NCBI GenBank assembly: GCA_037576215.1
Contig: JBANDB010000005.1
Span: 806,001 to 870,000 of the forward strand
Length of the DNA: 64,000 bases
Source: Armillaria gallica
Taxonomy: Eukaryota; Basidiomycota; Agaricomycetes; Agaricales; Physalacriaceae
Reading direction: 5' to 3'
A model generated the notes under the pieces. That model had not been told where the DNA came from and searched no databases. It saw nothing but the letters and a program-made list of their open reading frames with translations. Positions 44,790-57,788 of the stretch are shown here, one piece after another; positions within the stretch are counted from its first letter, which is position 1; the number at the start of each line of letters is the position of its first letter. The position numbers and the translations under genes were made by a program.

Positions 44790-47118
44790 ACGTGTCCCAT
44801 CCCAACGTGAAAATTTGTACCCCATCTGTAAGTGAGTCTTTTTCACCCACTCCTGGGTCAAATCTGATTTTTCCATTCTCCTCTCTAGCCTTTTGATTTT
44901 GAAGTATCTCCTCACTTGTCAAATTCAGTCCATCATCCATATCTGGCCGGCATGGGTCCCATTTCTCGGTTAGGTCATTTAGCATGAGGTTTGCTGTCAG
45001 TGCGCATTTATGTGGATTGTTACAACCATGCTGTCTTCAGTCTGTGCAGCACTCTGTACATTTACAGTCTCGGCGGCATTTGTGGTCAGGTGATGTGAGT
45101 CTCATGGTAATATCCATCGTGTCTCCTGCAGTCTCAACATTATGATTTTTGTCGAGGCACCTGTATGCATTAGAGCCATAGCGCCGTTGTGATTTCACCT
45201 TAAAGCCCGTGTGATACCATATAGGGATCTGCCGCCGGACTTTCTGCGATGGCGACAGCATGTCTATCCTGACATTAAGGCTCTCTGCAGTCCTCAGCAT
45301 GTCAGCTATGCTTCTCGGTAGCTGTGTAGTCTGCCAGAGATTTACTTTCCATGTCTGGAGCACAGTGTTCGCTGGTGCCCGAGGTCGTGGTCGACCTTTC
45401 TTCACATGTTTGTTGATTATTGCGTCTTTGACATATCCTGCCAATGGATGGCCCTCATCAAAGCGGAGGTATGATCTAAGTTTCATCACTTCAATGGCTT
45501 GATTCCTCATTCCGACATCTAGAACCTGCATTCCCCCCACACTATGGTCAGCTGATAGGATCATCTTATTCACTGGTGTTTTTCCTTGGTTATCCAAGGC
45601 AAAATCACAGATCATTTTCTGGGTCTGTGCAAGTACAGACAGTGGCATCCCTTGCGCCTGTGTCAGGAACTGCATAAGTCCTCCTGCATACATTTGTATT
45701 AGGAGTCTCCTTCCTTCTATAGTTGGGTGTGTCCTTTCCCAGGTCTCAAACTTATCCTGAAGCTTGTCCAGGATAGGCGTCCAAGGTGCTGCCATGTCGA
45801 TGGCATTCCCTACAGAGGCACCCAGAATTCTTATCACTTCTCTGTCCTTGGCGATATGAACATCTGTGGGGATAGGGTCTTGTTCTGCATTCAGCTGCCT
45901 CGTCTCTAGCACTGCTTCACGGTATTCTGGCCGACCAATCGGGGTGACCTTTGTCTTGTCTATATTAAACTTGGCTCCCAAGGCATGGCACCACGTATCA
46001 AGTATCCTATTAAGCTCATTCCAGCTATCGCTGTTTGACAGGTAAACAGTTGTATCATCAGCAAAAAGCATTGCAATTAGCCGTTCTCGGACATTGGGTA
46101 TCTTATACCCTTCCAACGTTGAATCCCTGAGCATCTGTGCTAGAGGTTCAATGGCTAAGTTAAAGAGTAAGCAGGAGAGCGGGTCTCCCTGATGTACACC
46201 TCTTGTTACCCGGAAGGGGGTGCTGTTCTCCCCATTTATTATGACTACTGACTCTGCACCAGTGTACAGATGCTTCACTGTATCTATAAAGTGCTGTGGT
46301 ATACCGAAAGCATGCATTGTCCTCCACAGATAATCATGCTTAATTCTGTCATATGCTTTTTCTTGGTCCAGAGCTACTATCACACTGTCGACTTCCTCTG
46401 CTTCAGCATAATTTACCATGTCCCTAGCCAGGTCAATCTGATCAAATATACTCCTTCCCTTCATAAAGCCTGCCTGGTCCCTATGTATCACATCGTCAGC
46501 TACCATGGATAGCCTGTTAGCCAAAGTTTTTGTCATCAGCTTGTAATCCGCATTTAGTAGCGTGATTGGGTGGTAATTCGTAATCTCCCACTTGTCCTTC
46601 TTCTTGAATAATGGGCATATCCATCCATCACCGAAACTGGATCCTTCTGCAATCCCAAAGGTCTCTATATCGTTAAAGACCATGCGGAAGACTTCCACTA
46701 TGTCCGCCCATTCCACGTCATCATCAGTCTGTGACAGCCTATTATGAAGCAGGATCCACAGCTCGTAGGGGAGTCCATCTAGCCCAGTTGCTTTCCCTTT
46801 TGCTGCGGTCTTTAGTGCTCTTAATATTTCGTCGTAGGCCAGTAAATTTTCCAGTGCTTCTTTCTTCTCTGGCTGCACTTTGTCCCATATGTTTTCCAGT
46901 ACCTTCTCTGTATTGTGTTCTCTCCCCTCAGGTGGGATGTCTGGGTATGCTTCTAAGTTCTGTAGGTCATCATAGAAGTCGCGTGCTGCTTCAGTCATTG
47001 CATCGGAGCGCTTCAAGTAGCAGGGTGGCTCACTGCCTGGTTTCCTCATCTCGTAGACCGTGTCTCGGCGCTTCTTTGCATTCCCCACTGCCAACCAATA
47101 TTTGCTTATTGTTTCCAT
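44790..47118 (-). pseudogene. LINE ORF2 reverse transcriptase
   Basis: Continuous over 45037-47118 (693 codons). RT blocks: DGWICPLFKKKDKWEITNYH, LLNADYKLMTKTLANRL, QAGFMKGRSIFDQIDLARDM, VALDQEKAYDRIKHDYLW, TRGVHQGDPLSCLLFNLAIE and the active site LFADDTTVYL (FADD). A Cys/His-rich segment follows (HKCRRDCKCTECCTD). A TGA at 45037 breaks the frame before QHGCNNPHKCALTANLML, which belongs to the same Cys/His region. The catalytic residues are preserved, so this copy became inactive through stops and insertions rather than loss of motifs. Confidence 0.9.
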
Positions 47119-48208
47119 TTCGAGCTTTGCCCTTACTAGGTTGGAGGTTCAGCGGTTCTCATTCATTTCTCTCTGTATTTGCTGTATTCTGTCCTGTAGG
47201 AGGGCTGCCATCATCAACCTCTCATCTTTGGGCATTGTGTCATTCTGTAGAGTTGTATCCAGGTCTGCCTGAAGCTCTGCCATCCGTGCTTTTTTAATTG
47301 GCACACTTCTCCTAGCATACTGCTTTAGTATATTGATCATCTTTTTCTTCCCTTCCGCATATACTGTTTGTGGGTTCCAGTTTTCTCGTTGGGTAGTCAT
47401 GGCATCCCACATGTCTTCTGCCATCTGATGGATGACTACCTCAACCTCACGTATAGCTTTCCCATTTCGGAGGATGTGTAAAGGCATCGTCCACCTCCCT
47501 TTTCCCAGGTGTGGCACTCTGGGGCTTGTCATTTTAACTAGTACCTAGCCGCCAGCCATCCTTTAACTTGCATTGTCTGCAGAAGGCTCTGAAAGCATCT
47601 ATCACCGCTTTACTATCTTTGTGAACTGGTAGCCGATCGATAGCATCCTCAACAAAGTTAAAATCTCCGCTCATTCCATCGAGTGCTGGCAGCCTAAGAT
47701 CATTCCATAAGGCTGTCAAGGTTTCCCACATTTTCTTACTCTTGGTCTCCATATTTGGGGCATAAACGGCCAGCCATGTGAACACATCATCACCGTGCCA
47801 TGGGGCCTGTATCATCAGTGCGCGTCCTGGGATGAGCTCTGTCATTACGATCTGGTCTGTTTTCACTAGGTCTTTGTTGAGTACTATCACCACCCCTGCT
47901 TTTCCCATTGCATTCTCTTGGTTCGCTGAAAACAAAATATGGAGTCTTTTCCCATATAGTGTTTGGATTTCCTTTGCATATTCTTCAGAGAGATGTGTCT
48001 CCTGCAAGGTAAGAACGCTAATCTGTTGCTCTTTCATCATTGCATTGATATCTGACCACTTACTCCGTGCTGGGATTTGTGACCCTTTCCCCTTCATGTT
48101 CAAGGAAGCTACTGTCCACCATGCCCTTGTGCGTTTACCTCGCCGGCTTTGTCTTGATTGGTCGTTATCATTAGTTTGTCTACTCAGCTCCACATTCATT
48201 CTATCCAT
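47119..48208 (-). pseudogene. LINE ORF2 endonuclease (AP-type)
   Basis: Endonuclease motifs: WWTVASLNMKG (N), VLTLQETHLSEE (E), WLAVYAPNMETK (Y, N), GMSGDFNFVEDAIDRLP (GDFN). The C-terminal SDH motif is not found because the frame shifts near 47533. A linker follows in the next frame (47149-47532) and ends in TGA before the RT start. The enzyme nicks target DNA to prime reverse transcription. Confidence 0.85.
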
Positions 48209-48927
48209 GTTCTCATCTTGTTCTCATTGTTGCGGCAATTGGCCTTGTGGTTCTCTTACATGGGATCTTGTATTGTATTGATGCGTGCAACGTCTTCTTG
48301 TTGTCATGCAGAGCCTCAGTGTATCCGCCACTTCTTGCTGTTCCTGGGTAGCATTCACCCTTACTTCAGTGTGTCTTTCCTGTGGGGTCTGGGTATTATG
48401 GGTATATGTGGCGGGCATATCAGGTTCATCTCCAATTGCTCTCCCTCCCTCTTCAAGGACCTGTTCTCTCAGGGGGGTTCGGATTGGATCATCTGGTACA
48501 CCCTGGGATAGAACACTGTGTTCCATCATAGCTAACAGATCATTCATGTTCTTAAACCCCCCAATCAGAGGAGAACGATCCCCACCAACTGAGGGGGGTT
48601 GCCGGCCGCGGCCAGCTTGGGTGGTCGCGGGCGCCAGCATAGGTATTTCATTATCTAAATTTGTTGTGCTGTTCATGATGTAAATGTAGGGTGAGTTTGT
48701 TGGCTGGTGAAGGCCTAGTATTTTGTTCGAACGGTTCAACCATCAGTGCTAATCATTTTCAAGGTGTTTACAGGCTAGTTAAAGCCCGAGAGTAAGAAGT
48801 TTCCTAGAGTTTAACCACGCCTAATGTTCTGCAGATCCCCTCCCACCCTAAAGGTACGGGACCGTTATCGCATGTATAAAGAGAAAAGCTAGTTATTCGT
48901 GTAGATACAATGTATGAGGTACCAAGG

Positions 48928-51082
48928 TTACATATAACCACCACGGCTGCCAGAATAGCCAATACGTCCACCACGGCCACCTCTGTTCCTGCCTCTGGAG
49001 TTCTGGTGTCCCTCATTCCTTGGTTTCTTCAACAGGTCACCTAGTTGCTCTTTGAGGGGGCATTGGGTGGTGGGGTGGCTTCCTCCCTTACATCCTTTGC
49101 AAAAGAAGGGAACCCTGATGGCATGCGCTTCACCACCATAGCCATCGATGTTCGCGATCGGAAATGCAGACTTGAGCGCAGCGATCCAGTCAAGATGGAA
49201 ACGCAGGATCTTCGTAGGATGGGGGATCCATAGGTTCCATGCCTGCCTACCTGGCTCCCCTCCTCTGCCCTCTATCCAGAGGCTCCTCACTTCTAAAGAC
49301 GTGATTACAAGACCCGGGAGTTCATCTGAGGAAGCCGACTCGGGGCTGATGGCGTCGTGATGGGTGCAGAGGAAATCCCAGACTTTGTTGGAGGTGTAGA
49401 TCTTGTCCTTGATTATCTTTTCAACCATTTGCTGTCCTTGTTCAGTAGGAGGGGTGTCGATGCCATCGATGGTGAAGGCGAAGTCTGTTATGAAATCGCT
49501 GGGGTTCAGGATAACATACAAGTTGAAGTTCATGTGGACAAAGCTGTCTGCCAGGATTCGGTTCTTCTGGGCTAATGTGAGGCCTCGGATATAGAACGGG
49601 AAAGGGGCACCAGTGTGGTCCCTATTTGCTTAGATCCAGTATCCGTTTGCCTGGTTTTCGGCACATGGATGAGGCACCGCGATCTTGAAATTGACGTGCT
49701 CGTCAAGGAAGTATGCCTTCAAGGTTGCCTCCAGTTTAGATTCGGATGTGGACATGAGGTTTTTGTACTCTTTGCCCCAAATGATAGCGAGGATGTTGCC
49801 TGGCTGCTGTGCACTATAAAGAGTGTCGATTTGCTCTGGGCAGTAGTTCAGGAAAACATGGTGTGGGGCGATGGTATGAGGCCCATAGTTGCCAGCGTAT
49901 TCACGGTGGATCATGATTTGGTGGCCAGTCTGGTGCATCTGTGGCATGCTGCTCACCATCGTGGCAGGCACAAACATCATTGCATAGCTCGAGGTGTTCT
50001 GTCCTGGTTGTAATGGTGGGGATCCGCCTGTAGAGGCTGGGTTCAGCGCGAAGAGCGAGCTGGGCTTCGTGTCTGAGGGCATTGGGTTTGGAGGAGTAGC
50101 AATGTTCCCATTGGTGTCATTTGGATCCGCTTTGAGACGCCTAGTAAACGGATCCACGGGAACGTTGGTTGCTGGTGGCAACATAGGTAGCGGTGGTGGC
50201 TTTGGGGCTTTCACGGCGAGGGTCCGTATTTGAGTGACAACTACCACAGAGTCGTGGTCACTGACTGCCTCATCGTCATCTTGTTCCTCCTCATGTTCAG
50301 TTATAGGATCTGGTGTGGGCTGAGGCGACGTGAATTCCTTTAGCCTCTTGTATGGTGGGGGGGCACATACCATTCACGACATATGTCCTTGTACCTGACA
50401 CAATGCTTCCTGTTTATCAATGCCATCGTGTATCCTCCCATTGACCATCTCATCTTCCAGGTCATTCCTGGTTTTCTTGGAGGGAGGCTCGACTTGCTCC
50501 ATTAAGAGTGCGAAGGAGTTGTCCCCCGGCATGTAGGGGTCATCGTCGAGGGCAGTCTCGGATTTTCTCTTTTGGATGCGAGGAGATTCATCTTTGACGG
50601 GAGGGGTGCCATTCCTGAGATAGGTCTCAACGTCCTCGTCATCCTCAAGAGAGCTTCCTTGCAGCTGTGTGCAGTACTCAGTGGGTATTCTCATAGTGAG
50701 GACTTAGTACACTCACCTCCAATGCTTCCCCCTTCTTCTGAGGTTCGTTGTACTCCGCTCCCATCTGATCTGCAAGGTTCTTCTCCAAGAGCCCTTTCTC
50801 TTAATCTCCTAGGATCCCTGCAGTACTCGGGGCGGGCGATCCACGTGTGTCGCTGTTGGCATTCTGCGCCTTCATCTTCGCCTTTGAGTCGGCAGTTTTT
50901 GGGCCCTGGTTCTTCTTCCCTTCCTCGGAATGTCCATTGGATGGGCACAGTTTGATAGCCACGAGATTAGGGTGAGTGGCATTCAGAGTTTCATTGGCAA
51001 TGTTCGAGCGACTCTCGCTGACAATGTTCGATCGGCTTTTAGCCTGTGAGGCATGGTCAGCGGCAGTGGTAGGTTTATACAT
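48928..51082 (-). pseudogene. LINE ORF1 (gag-like, zinc knuckle and RGG)
   Basis: Starts probably at MYKPTTAADHASQ (51082). The middle is proline-rich (KAPKPPPLPMLPPATNVP). A conserved block, HTGAPFPFYIRGLTLAQ, precedes MNFNLYVILNPSDFITDF. It ends with the zinc knuckle CKGCKGGSHPTTQC (CX2CX4HX4C) and a glycine-arginine tail (RGRNRGGRGGRIGYSG). Stops: TGA at 50374 and TAA at 49630, both in the reading frame of the flanking parts, plus breaks near 50801. The protein would bind LINE RNA. Confidence 0.75.
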
Positions 51083-51987
51083 AGTAAGTGAGGAGGATGT
51101 TACGAGGTGTGTAGGCTTGTGTTTGATTCTGGGGTTTTGTTTTCGGCAGCGCATCCATGCTGGCTGGAAGTGTTTATGTATGTAGATGGGGTGGACCAGG
51201 ATGGAAAACACTAATGTTCTGTGTTTCCTTTTCCAGTTCTCGAGTTGCTTTGTTCAGGGCATGAGGCTGTCATTGTTCCTGCAGTGACTCATTGGTTTCT
51301 GGTGTTGTGTGTCATGGTTGGATTATCTGGGGATGTTATGTATGCAGCGAGATGGCCTTTGTTCGAGCAAAGGACGGTAGGTGGCATCCACTGGTTTACT
51401 GTCGGTTGTCACAGCCGTACCATTGTCGCATCAGGAATGGTCTTGGTGGTGCCACCCAGAGCTGTTCGATCATTGTGACCATCACCTGTCACAGTCTTGC
51501 TTTGTTCGTATGAAAATCGTAGTCTTGGCATTCTATTCCTTTGTAGTTTATATGTGGGCCTCTGCAGGCTCGCAATCTATTCCCAAATTAGCGACCACAT
51601 TGTTTGTTCTCAAGTCTAGGCATGTCAGATCTTCGGGTGGCTATTTGTCGTGAGGTACGAGTATCAGAGCATTGTCTTCTCACGGGCGCGTCTTGCTTTA
51701 TGTTCCAGAATGGGATCTTTCAGTGGTGTTCGGGTCTGCGGCCAAAGTCGCCTCCTCTCCCATGTGTGCCACTCCTCGTTGGTGGGCAAGGTCGACATGG
51801 TCCTCACTGGGCTCACCGTTGCGTCGCCATTCTTGTACCATTGGGGGGGGGGGGGGCGAGCTACTCTCCTCTGATGCATCATCAGAGACTCTAATATGTG
51901 TCAGACCTCGCCTGCTGCCTCGCAGGTCCATCCGATACCCCTAGCCCTGAGTGGCCATGATGGTGGTAATGGATCAAGGAGCCCCCC
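51083..51987 (-). other. LINE 5' untranslated region
   Basis: About 0.9 kb between the target duplication and ORF1, GC-rich in places, with a 13-G run at about 51844-51856. No ORF fits a domain. Likely contains the internal promoter. Confidence 0.6.
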
Positions 51988-54900
51988 TTCATCCTTCACT
52001 TTTAAGGCATATAGAATTAGGGATCTCGCAAAGTGGGCTGCAGAGTTCCAGGCAAAATCTGCTGGATCTATGCAGAGGAGAACATCTTGTTCATCACTTT
52101 CCAGTGTGCCTTCCTCTTCTTCATCACTTTCCAATGTGCCCTCCACTTTGCACCACATGATAAGGGATAAATTCCGACTAGCCCATCGCAACAGGGCCTT
52201 GTATGCAGTTACAGCCACCATGACTGCATGTTTCCCTTCCTCAGGATCGACATTCAGCACACTGGCAAACAGGCACAGTTGCCTAGAGCAACGAGGTCCA
52301 GAAATCCTTCATGGCAATAGATATTAGGAATGTTGGAAGCAAGAGCTGTACATCCAATTTGAAATCTTATATTGTGAAACATAGGATGACCTTACTGTTC
52401 TTTGAATGTATGTTCTGTGAGAAGTAGCACATCATCCTCAAGAGCAGTGGACAAAGCTCCAAATGATGTTTGTGGTTGAGAAATCCAACATGGCAGTGTG
52501 GATGTAGCCAGCCACAGATCAGGATAGAGTAGCACACACGTAGAAGTGCTCTCCTGCAACAATCGAGTTTTCAATAGTGATGACCACATGGTGGGTGTCC
52601 GGGCACATAAAGCTGTGAAAGTTAAAAAAAGACTGTCAATTGTTCGGATGGGAACAGAACTCACAAAATTGTTCCCAGTTCTAACAGCACAACTTCTGCA
52701 TCCCAGTCTTTGGGATCAGGAATGAAACCTGGCTCCCATTCTTGTAGATATTCATCAGTCCTACTGTCATTGGGCTTGGTGTACATCCTTCAGAAGATGT
52801 ACCACAACTTCCAACCGGTAAGGACTCTGATGGTGGTACCCACACCTTGAGAATCAGAATGTATGTAGGTGATAGCACCACGGGTAGATACTAAACTCCA
52901 TGTCGTTGCCCGTTTGGGGAACTCCTGAGGGAAAAGGTCCCTTGGTAGGTCTTCAGTCTGATCGAACACAGTCCTATGCACTGAAAAAGTCCTGTACAAA
53001 CCTTAGAATTGTCAGTGGCAAATGGTAAAGGATACTCACGACAAGTAAGGAATGGTCTCAATGCCTTGCCCTGCTCGGGGAAGGTTGAGAGCATTTAGGG
53101 ATCTTCCATTCTCTGCCTGACCTTTGCAGAAGAGCTTTCTGAATGACATTGCAATGTTGATATCATCCCTTCTTTCTGGATCCATTTGTTTCTGATGGTC
53201 TAAGGAACAGAATGGGTGCATAGAACAATGACAATGAGGAAGACACACCTTGAACCTCCCAGGGAGCATCAAGGTCCCCAACTCTGGTCAAGGAACTCAG
53301 ACTCCAGCTCCACAGTATCCGAAGAGGAGTGTCATGCATAAGAAGTTCAAAATCTCGTAACAGCACAGATGGCCTGGATCCCTTCCTGACTGTGTCCTGG
53401 TCCAGAACACATATCATCGAGTCCCTCACTCTATTGGGGTTGTACCATCTTGGTGTGTCATCTTCATTCACAACAATACACTTGTTCCAGCCTTCAATGG
53501 TTGCCCTATCATCTTCCTCCTAAAAAAAAGTTTTAGTGCCATAACAGCTCACCAAAAAAACGACATACATTTGAAAGCATTGGGAAGATTTTGCATCGAA
53601 CCAATTTTTTTGCAGCGGTGGAATACACAAGAGGCAAAACTATCAGATGCAAAGAATGTGTTGAATCATGTTCCAGCTTGGGCCTTTTGGAAGCAATAGA
53701 CATTTCCTCTACAAAGGAGACGGAGCGCGCACGCTTGCTATTGGTTGCAGATAATGGCTTAGCTGAATTCCAGCTCAGCAAAGTAGCTTCAAGTAGCATT
53801 CATCGCCACTGAGAATTTGACTCCTTGACAGCCTTCACCTCGTGCTGTCGTCTCTCTTCCTCTGTGAGATCAAACATACTTTCCCCCTTCTGGTCATCAA
53901 AGACTAAGACAGCCAAAGCTCCACCGACTACGAGGTCCTGCATATGGATGGTGTGAATTGCGACAGGTTCGACAGGAAGGTTGGGCCACGTTTCCCGGTA
54001 ATGGCAGTAACCCCAAAATTCGACACGGTATGTTAACAGGGGGCAGATGGTAGCTGTGTCAGCAACTGGAAAGGGGAGGAGGTCCTTGTTGTCCAAATCA
54101 GTGCACTTGTAGTAGCGTCTCTTTGGTGAGGGAAACATTGAGTGATCTGTAAACACTGATACAGCCCGAAGCCATCAATAAGGCAGCAGAGAAATGTCGG
54201 GGTATCTTGTAATGTCTTTGCACTTCGCCAACCAATCTTTATTCTCCTGTGCCAGTCTGACCTGAAATCCTACAATACCTTTGCATTGAACACGGTTCAC
54301 TGTGTTAGTAAACCAATTTTCTTCCTCCTCTTCATCCTCCTCATATGCAGTTACCAAAGGCCGCACTTTGTCCAGAAAGGTTTCCAATCCTTGCTCGCTG
54401 GTCCAATGGCACCAAGCTATGCTGATAATACAATGCCACAGCATAAGTTCAATTTCTTGAATGAGAGCTGGTTTTCCATGAGAGTACATACAACCTCCGA
54501 CCTAGCAGACAAAATGAATTTCAAGGAATTTAATGAAGAATGAGAGGTAGTACCTGTAGTGCAGCTGCTGCACTCGGGGTCTGTCCTAGACCTTGTCCTG
54601 TGATTAAAATCAATGGGGAAATCGCAACGGCAGTGGCAAAGGCTTGTTTCCATTTGCCAAGCTGCCATATAAACCTTTTCATTGTGTCATCATCTTGGAC
54701 GATTCTTGCAATATCCAGGTGATCATAATTGGTGTGGATGAAGCTGATAGCAATGAAACTATACTTTTTGAGTTATCATACAAGCTCAAAAAATGGGGCT
54801 TTACCTTTTCCACAACGCCAACTTTTCAATGCCGCCATGCTGTTGGTGAAGGTAAGACTATATTAGACTGCTTTGTAGTTGTTGCATGCTCACATGGGTT

Positions 54901-55781
54901 AGCAAATGGATGTGGAACGCAACACCTTCTAGAACAGAGAGCGACTTCACCCACTGCTTCATGGAGTCATGCTTCCAGTGTGCGGCAAGTATACAGACGT
55001 CACCGTGAATAATCTTGTCCATAGGGGTCGCATTGGGTGTCAAAGGAGGGAGAGGAACAAGGTTCGTCTCATCTGACATCCGTAAGTTTAGATGCATGGA
55101 CTCCAACTTATCTGGCCATTTGTCCAAGCAATTGAGGAACTTGGAGCTTGTTAGCACACAATTTGGATACATTGTGTTCACTTACGTTTTTTGTCCTAGT
55201 ATCCAATTCCAATGGCTTCGAAAACTTTGGATAGAATCTGCGACTTGGGACATGTACAAATTTGCACGCAATGTCCATTGCTTGAGTGAGTACTAAGATC
55301 TCAATGTGCTGACCATACTTCTGTGCTGATGCATTTTTTAGTGAGTCAATGTTGAAACCCTCAGGAATGGGCGCCTTGTGCCAAGCAGTGTCCGCTATTG
55401 ATTTTAAAATTTTCAACATGGCCTGTAGAATGTGTTGGCCACAGTAACTTGGGCAGCAACAACTGACTAGTCCAAATTCAGCAAAAATAGGATCAATTCG
55501 ACCACTGCTGGTGCATTTTGAGATCCATTCTTCAGGTGTTAAGGATGTTGTTAAAAACTGCTGGCACTGAACAGGAATCAAACAAAGCAGGCTGGACTGC
55601 TTCAGGAAGTCGTATCCAGCGAGTTTACGTTGATGTTGATGATTTTCTGCAGCTATTGAAAAACTAGATTAGATTGATGAATTTCAAATTGGCTGTCAAC
55701 CTCGACAGGTTTGTGGTCAGGTGCCCCTGACCACATGTCCTCTATATCCTCACGAGAGTGTGAAAATGAGTGAACTGCCAT
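51988..55781 (-). pseudogene. JmjC-like host gene, 5' part
   Basis: ATG at 55781 (MAVHSFSHSREDIEDMW), then exons with short introns: AGYDFLKQSSLLCLIPVQCQ; RFIWQLGKWKQAFATAVAIS and GGCMYSHGKPALIQEIELML; YRVEFWGYCHYRETWPNLPV; KRARSVSFVEEMSIASKRPK; FELLMHDTPLRILWSWSLSS. The JmjC-like fold follows: WSLVSTRGAITYIHSDSQGV (H and D of HxD) with WKLWYIF, then PDTHHVVITIENSIVAGEHF. Stops at 54175, 53800, 52790 and 52519 (all TGA) and a shift near 52265 break it. The C-terminal helical part (VTAYKALLRWASRNLSLIMW, then ARSLILYALKVKDE) runs to the LINE at 51988. JmjC proteins are Fe(II)/2-oxoglutarate oxygenases, but this copy cannot be translated whole. Confidence 0.7.
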
Positions 55782-56373
55782 TGTATGCTATAAGTTCTTA
55801 GTAGAAGTAGGCAAAAATATACTGGTGTTGAGCAAAACGTTAACGATGCCAGATGATGTCTGCCATTCTACATGGATCATAGCAGCATACTTTGGGTTTT
55901 CTTCTTGTCCCACAGACAAGGACCTCTCGGTGAAGATGTGGAAAAAGTGGAAGAGGAATCATGAAGGGAAGGTGAACTGCAAGATTGCACATACCACAAA
56001 CTAACATCCCTGAATCCTTGGACATGGTGGTGAAAGAAAAAGATAGCGTGGAAAATATTTGTAATATTGGTGATCAAATTAAGTCAGGACACGACTTCCC
56101 TGCATCCATTGCAATTGTGCCTTATGAACCTTGTATATCAGCATTGAGTGAAGATATAATTCAAATTGCTGTGCCGCCATTACAGTCCACAATAGAGTAC
56201 AAATAATCAATCTGAAATAAATACAAAAGGTCTTTTCATTGCGCTGATGCTCATGTTCCTGCTTTCATTTTTCAGTTGGAAGAGAAGCAGTGATGGGTTT
56301 GGCATGGCACAAAAATGAAGCCACTTCTGTACAGCTTGCATAAAATCTGTCCCGAAAATGACATTAAACTAAA
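55782..56373. other. intergenic; weak ORF
   Basis: Contains a 73-residue plus frame (55985-56206) with acidic, hydrophilic composition and no domain. Otherwise nothing supported. Confidence 0.3.
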
Positions 56374-57788
56374 CTATTTACCATGACCATGCATGAATTC
56401 TTTCTTCACAGGATCCCAGGTTCTTATAGTGCTATCACCAATATCTGTCCTGTACCTCTTTTCACTGACATTGCGCTCTTCCGAATGTGGACACTTTTGG
56501 TTCTCATGTATCCAATGTTGGTGACATACCTCCACCCAGATAGCTTTGGCCAGAAGACAGAAAGGTTCGTGGTCAGGCCTGACCATGACCTTTGAGTTGA
56601 TGATGACATCATATTCAGGTGATAAAGAATTCTTGTTGATCTGAAATGTTCTGCTAAGCCACCATCTAACATTCAGTAGAAGAAAATTCTCATGACACCA
56701 GCATTGACTAATACTGCGTTGGCATAGTACTGCACACTGAGATTATTTGTGTCCTGGTATGTTCGGAACTTTGTCCCTATGTTTGCCTTTACATCATCTC
56801 CTATGTCAGCTTGCTCCCCTTCACCTAGAATCCATTTTCCCTTCTTGTTGGGGGGATGCGGGAGTTTGGTGTAGAGTTGGAAGGGCTCCATATCTCTATG
56901 TTTTGTTGACGTCGAGTCTTGTGTTGCATCTAGGATGAAGGAAACTAGGTGCCAGATGACCTTGGTGATCTCCCCCTTGGTGTTTCGGGAAACCTTTATG
57001 GCAAGTCCTCCTCCAATAAGCCTCCTATGGCAAATGCAGAGGAGAGACTTCAATAGGTCTCTCAGGCACTTCCGACCAGAGTTGGCAAATGTGATTTTGA
57101 AAATGAAGTGGGGCCACAGGTCCTTCAAGTCCTTTTCAGGGTTCTGTGCAAAGATGGCGCAGTCTGGGTTTTTGGAGCCCCACCCTTGTAATGGATAATT
57201 GATGTTCTCCTTGATGTAGACTTCTCTGTAAAGTTCAGCATTTATGATGGCATTATTAATCACCACCACAAGGAATTGGTGCATAAGCATGGGGAAAGTG
57301 ACGATTAATATATCGTCAGTTAATTCCAGCCTAGTCAAAATATGTCAGATCCTGCAATGAAACCACGGATGTACTATTCACATTCCTGGAAATCTCTTAG
57401 AAACGACCTCATAGTGAGTCCTCACCCAATCTCCAACATCATGATCTAGTTCGAGCCTCATCCCCTTCTCTGCAGTAGCCCTGCGGTCTTCAACATCCTT
57501 GAGGAAATTTTTAAGGACAAGAGGAGCCTCCTCTTCGAAGACATCACGTTCAGGTGGAGTGAGAGCACAAGTCACAGATTGGGTAGCTCTGTTTGGTGTT
57601 GAAACAGAGGGGATGGCTGCAGTGGTGCATGTGCTGGTGCTGGCAGTGGGAGTGGGACTGCTTCTTTGTACATAGAAACCCAGAGATGATTTCAGTGATG
57701 TTCTACCATAGGAGGATAGCATCACTGGGACTATGTGTATGGTAGATGGGGAAGAGAGGAGACATTGAGTTGCCATGTAGTACTCCAC
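56374..57788 (-). CDS. hypothetical multi-exon gene
   Basis: Exon 1 from ATG 57788: serine/threonine-rich leader (SSPTPTASTSTCTTAA), then FEEEAPLVLKNFLKDVEDRR and HYEVVSKRFPGM. A 50 nt intron (GTGAATAG...GACTAG) leads to LELTDDILIVTFPMLMHQFL, LYREVYIKENINYPLQGWGS, DLWPHFIFKITFANSGRKCL, GGGLAIKVSRNTKGEITKVI and NLSVQYYANA. A further intron (GTATTAGT...TTTCAG) leads to INKNSLSPEYDVIINSKVMV and CPHSEERNVSEKRYRTDIGD, ending in HGHGK at 56374. No stop interrupts this model, unlike the neighbouring JmjC-like gene. No domain is recognised. About 440 residues. Confidence 0.55.

Larger units (their letters stand above)
40884..51987 (-). mobile_element. full-length Tad-like LINE (ORF1, EN-RT-RNase H)
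   Basis: An 11.1 kb insertion flanked by a 15 bp target duplication, with a poly(A) tail at the low-coordinate end. Without nested elements it is about 8.76 kb. ORF1 has a zinc knuckle and RGG tail; ORF2 has AP endonuclease, reverse transcriptase and RNase H, the layout of the Tad clade in fungi. All ORFs carry stop codons, mostly TGA. It inserted into an exon of the JmjC-like gene. Confidence 0.92.
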
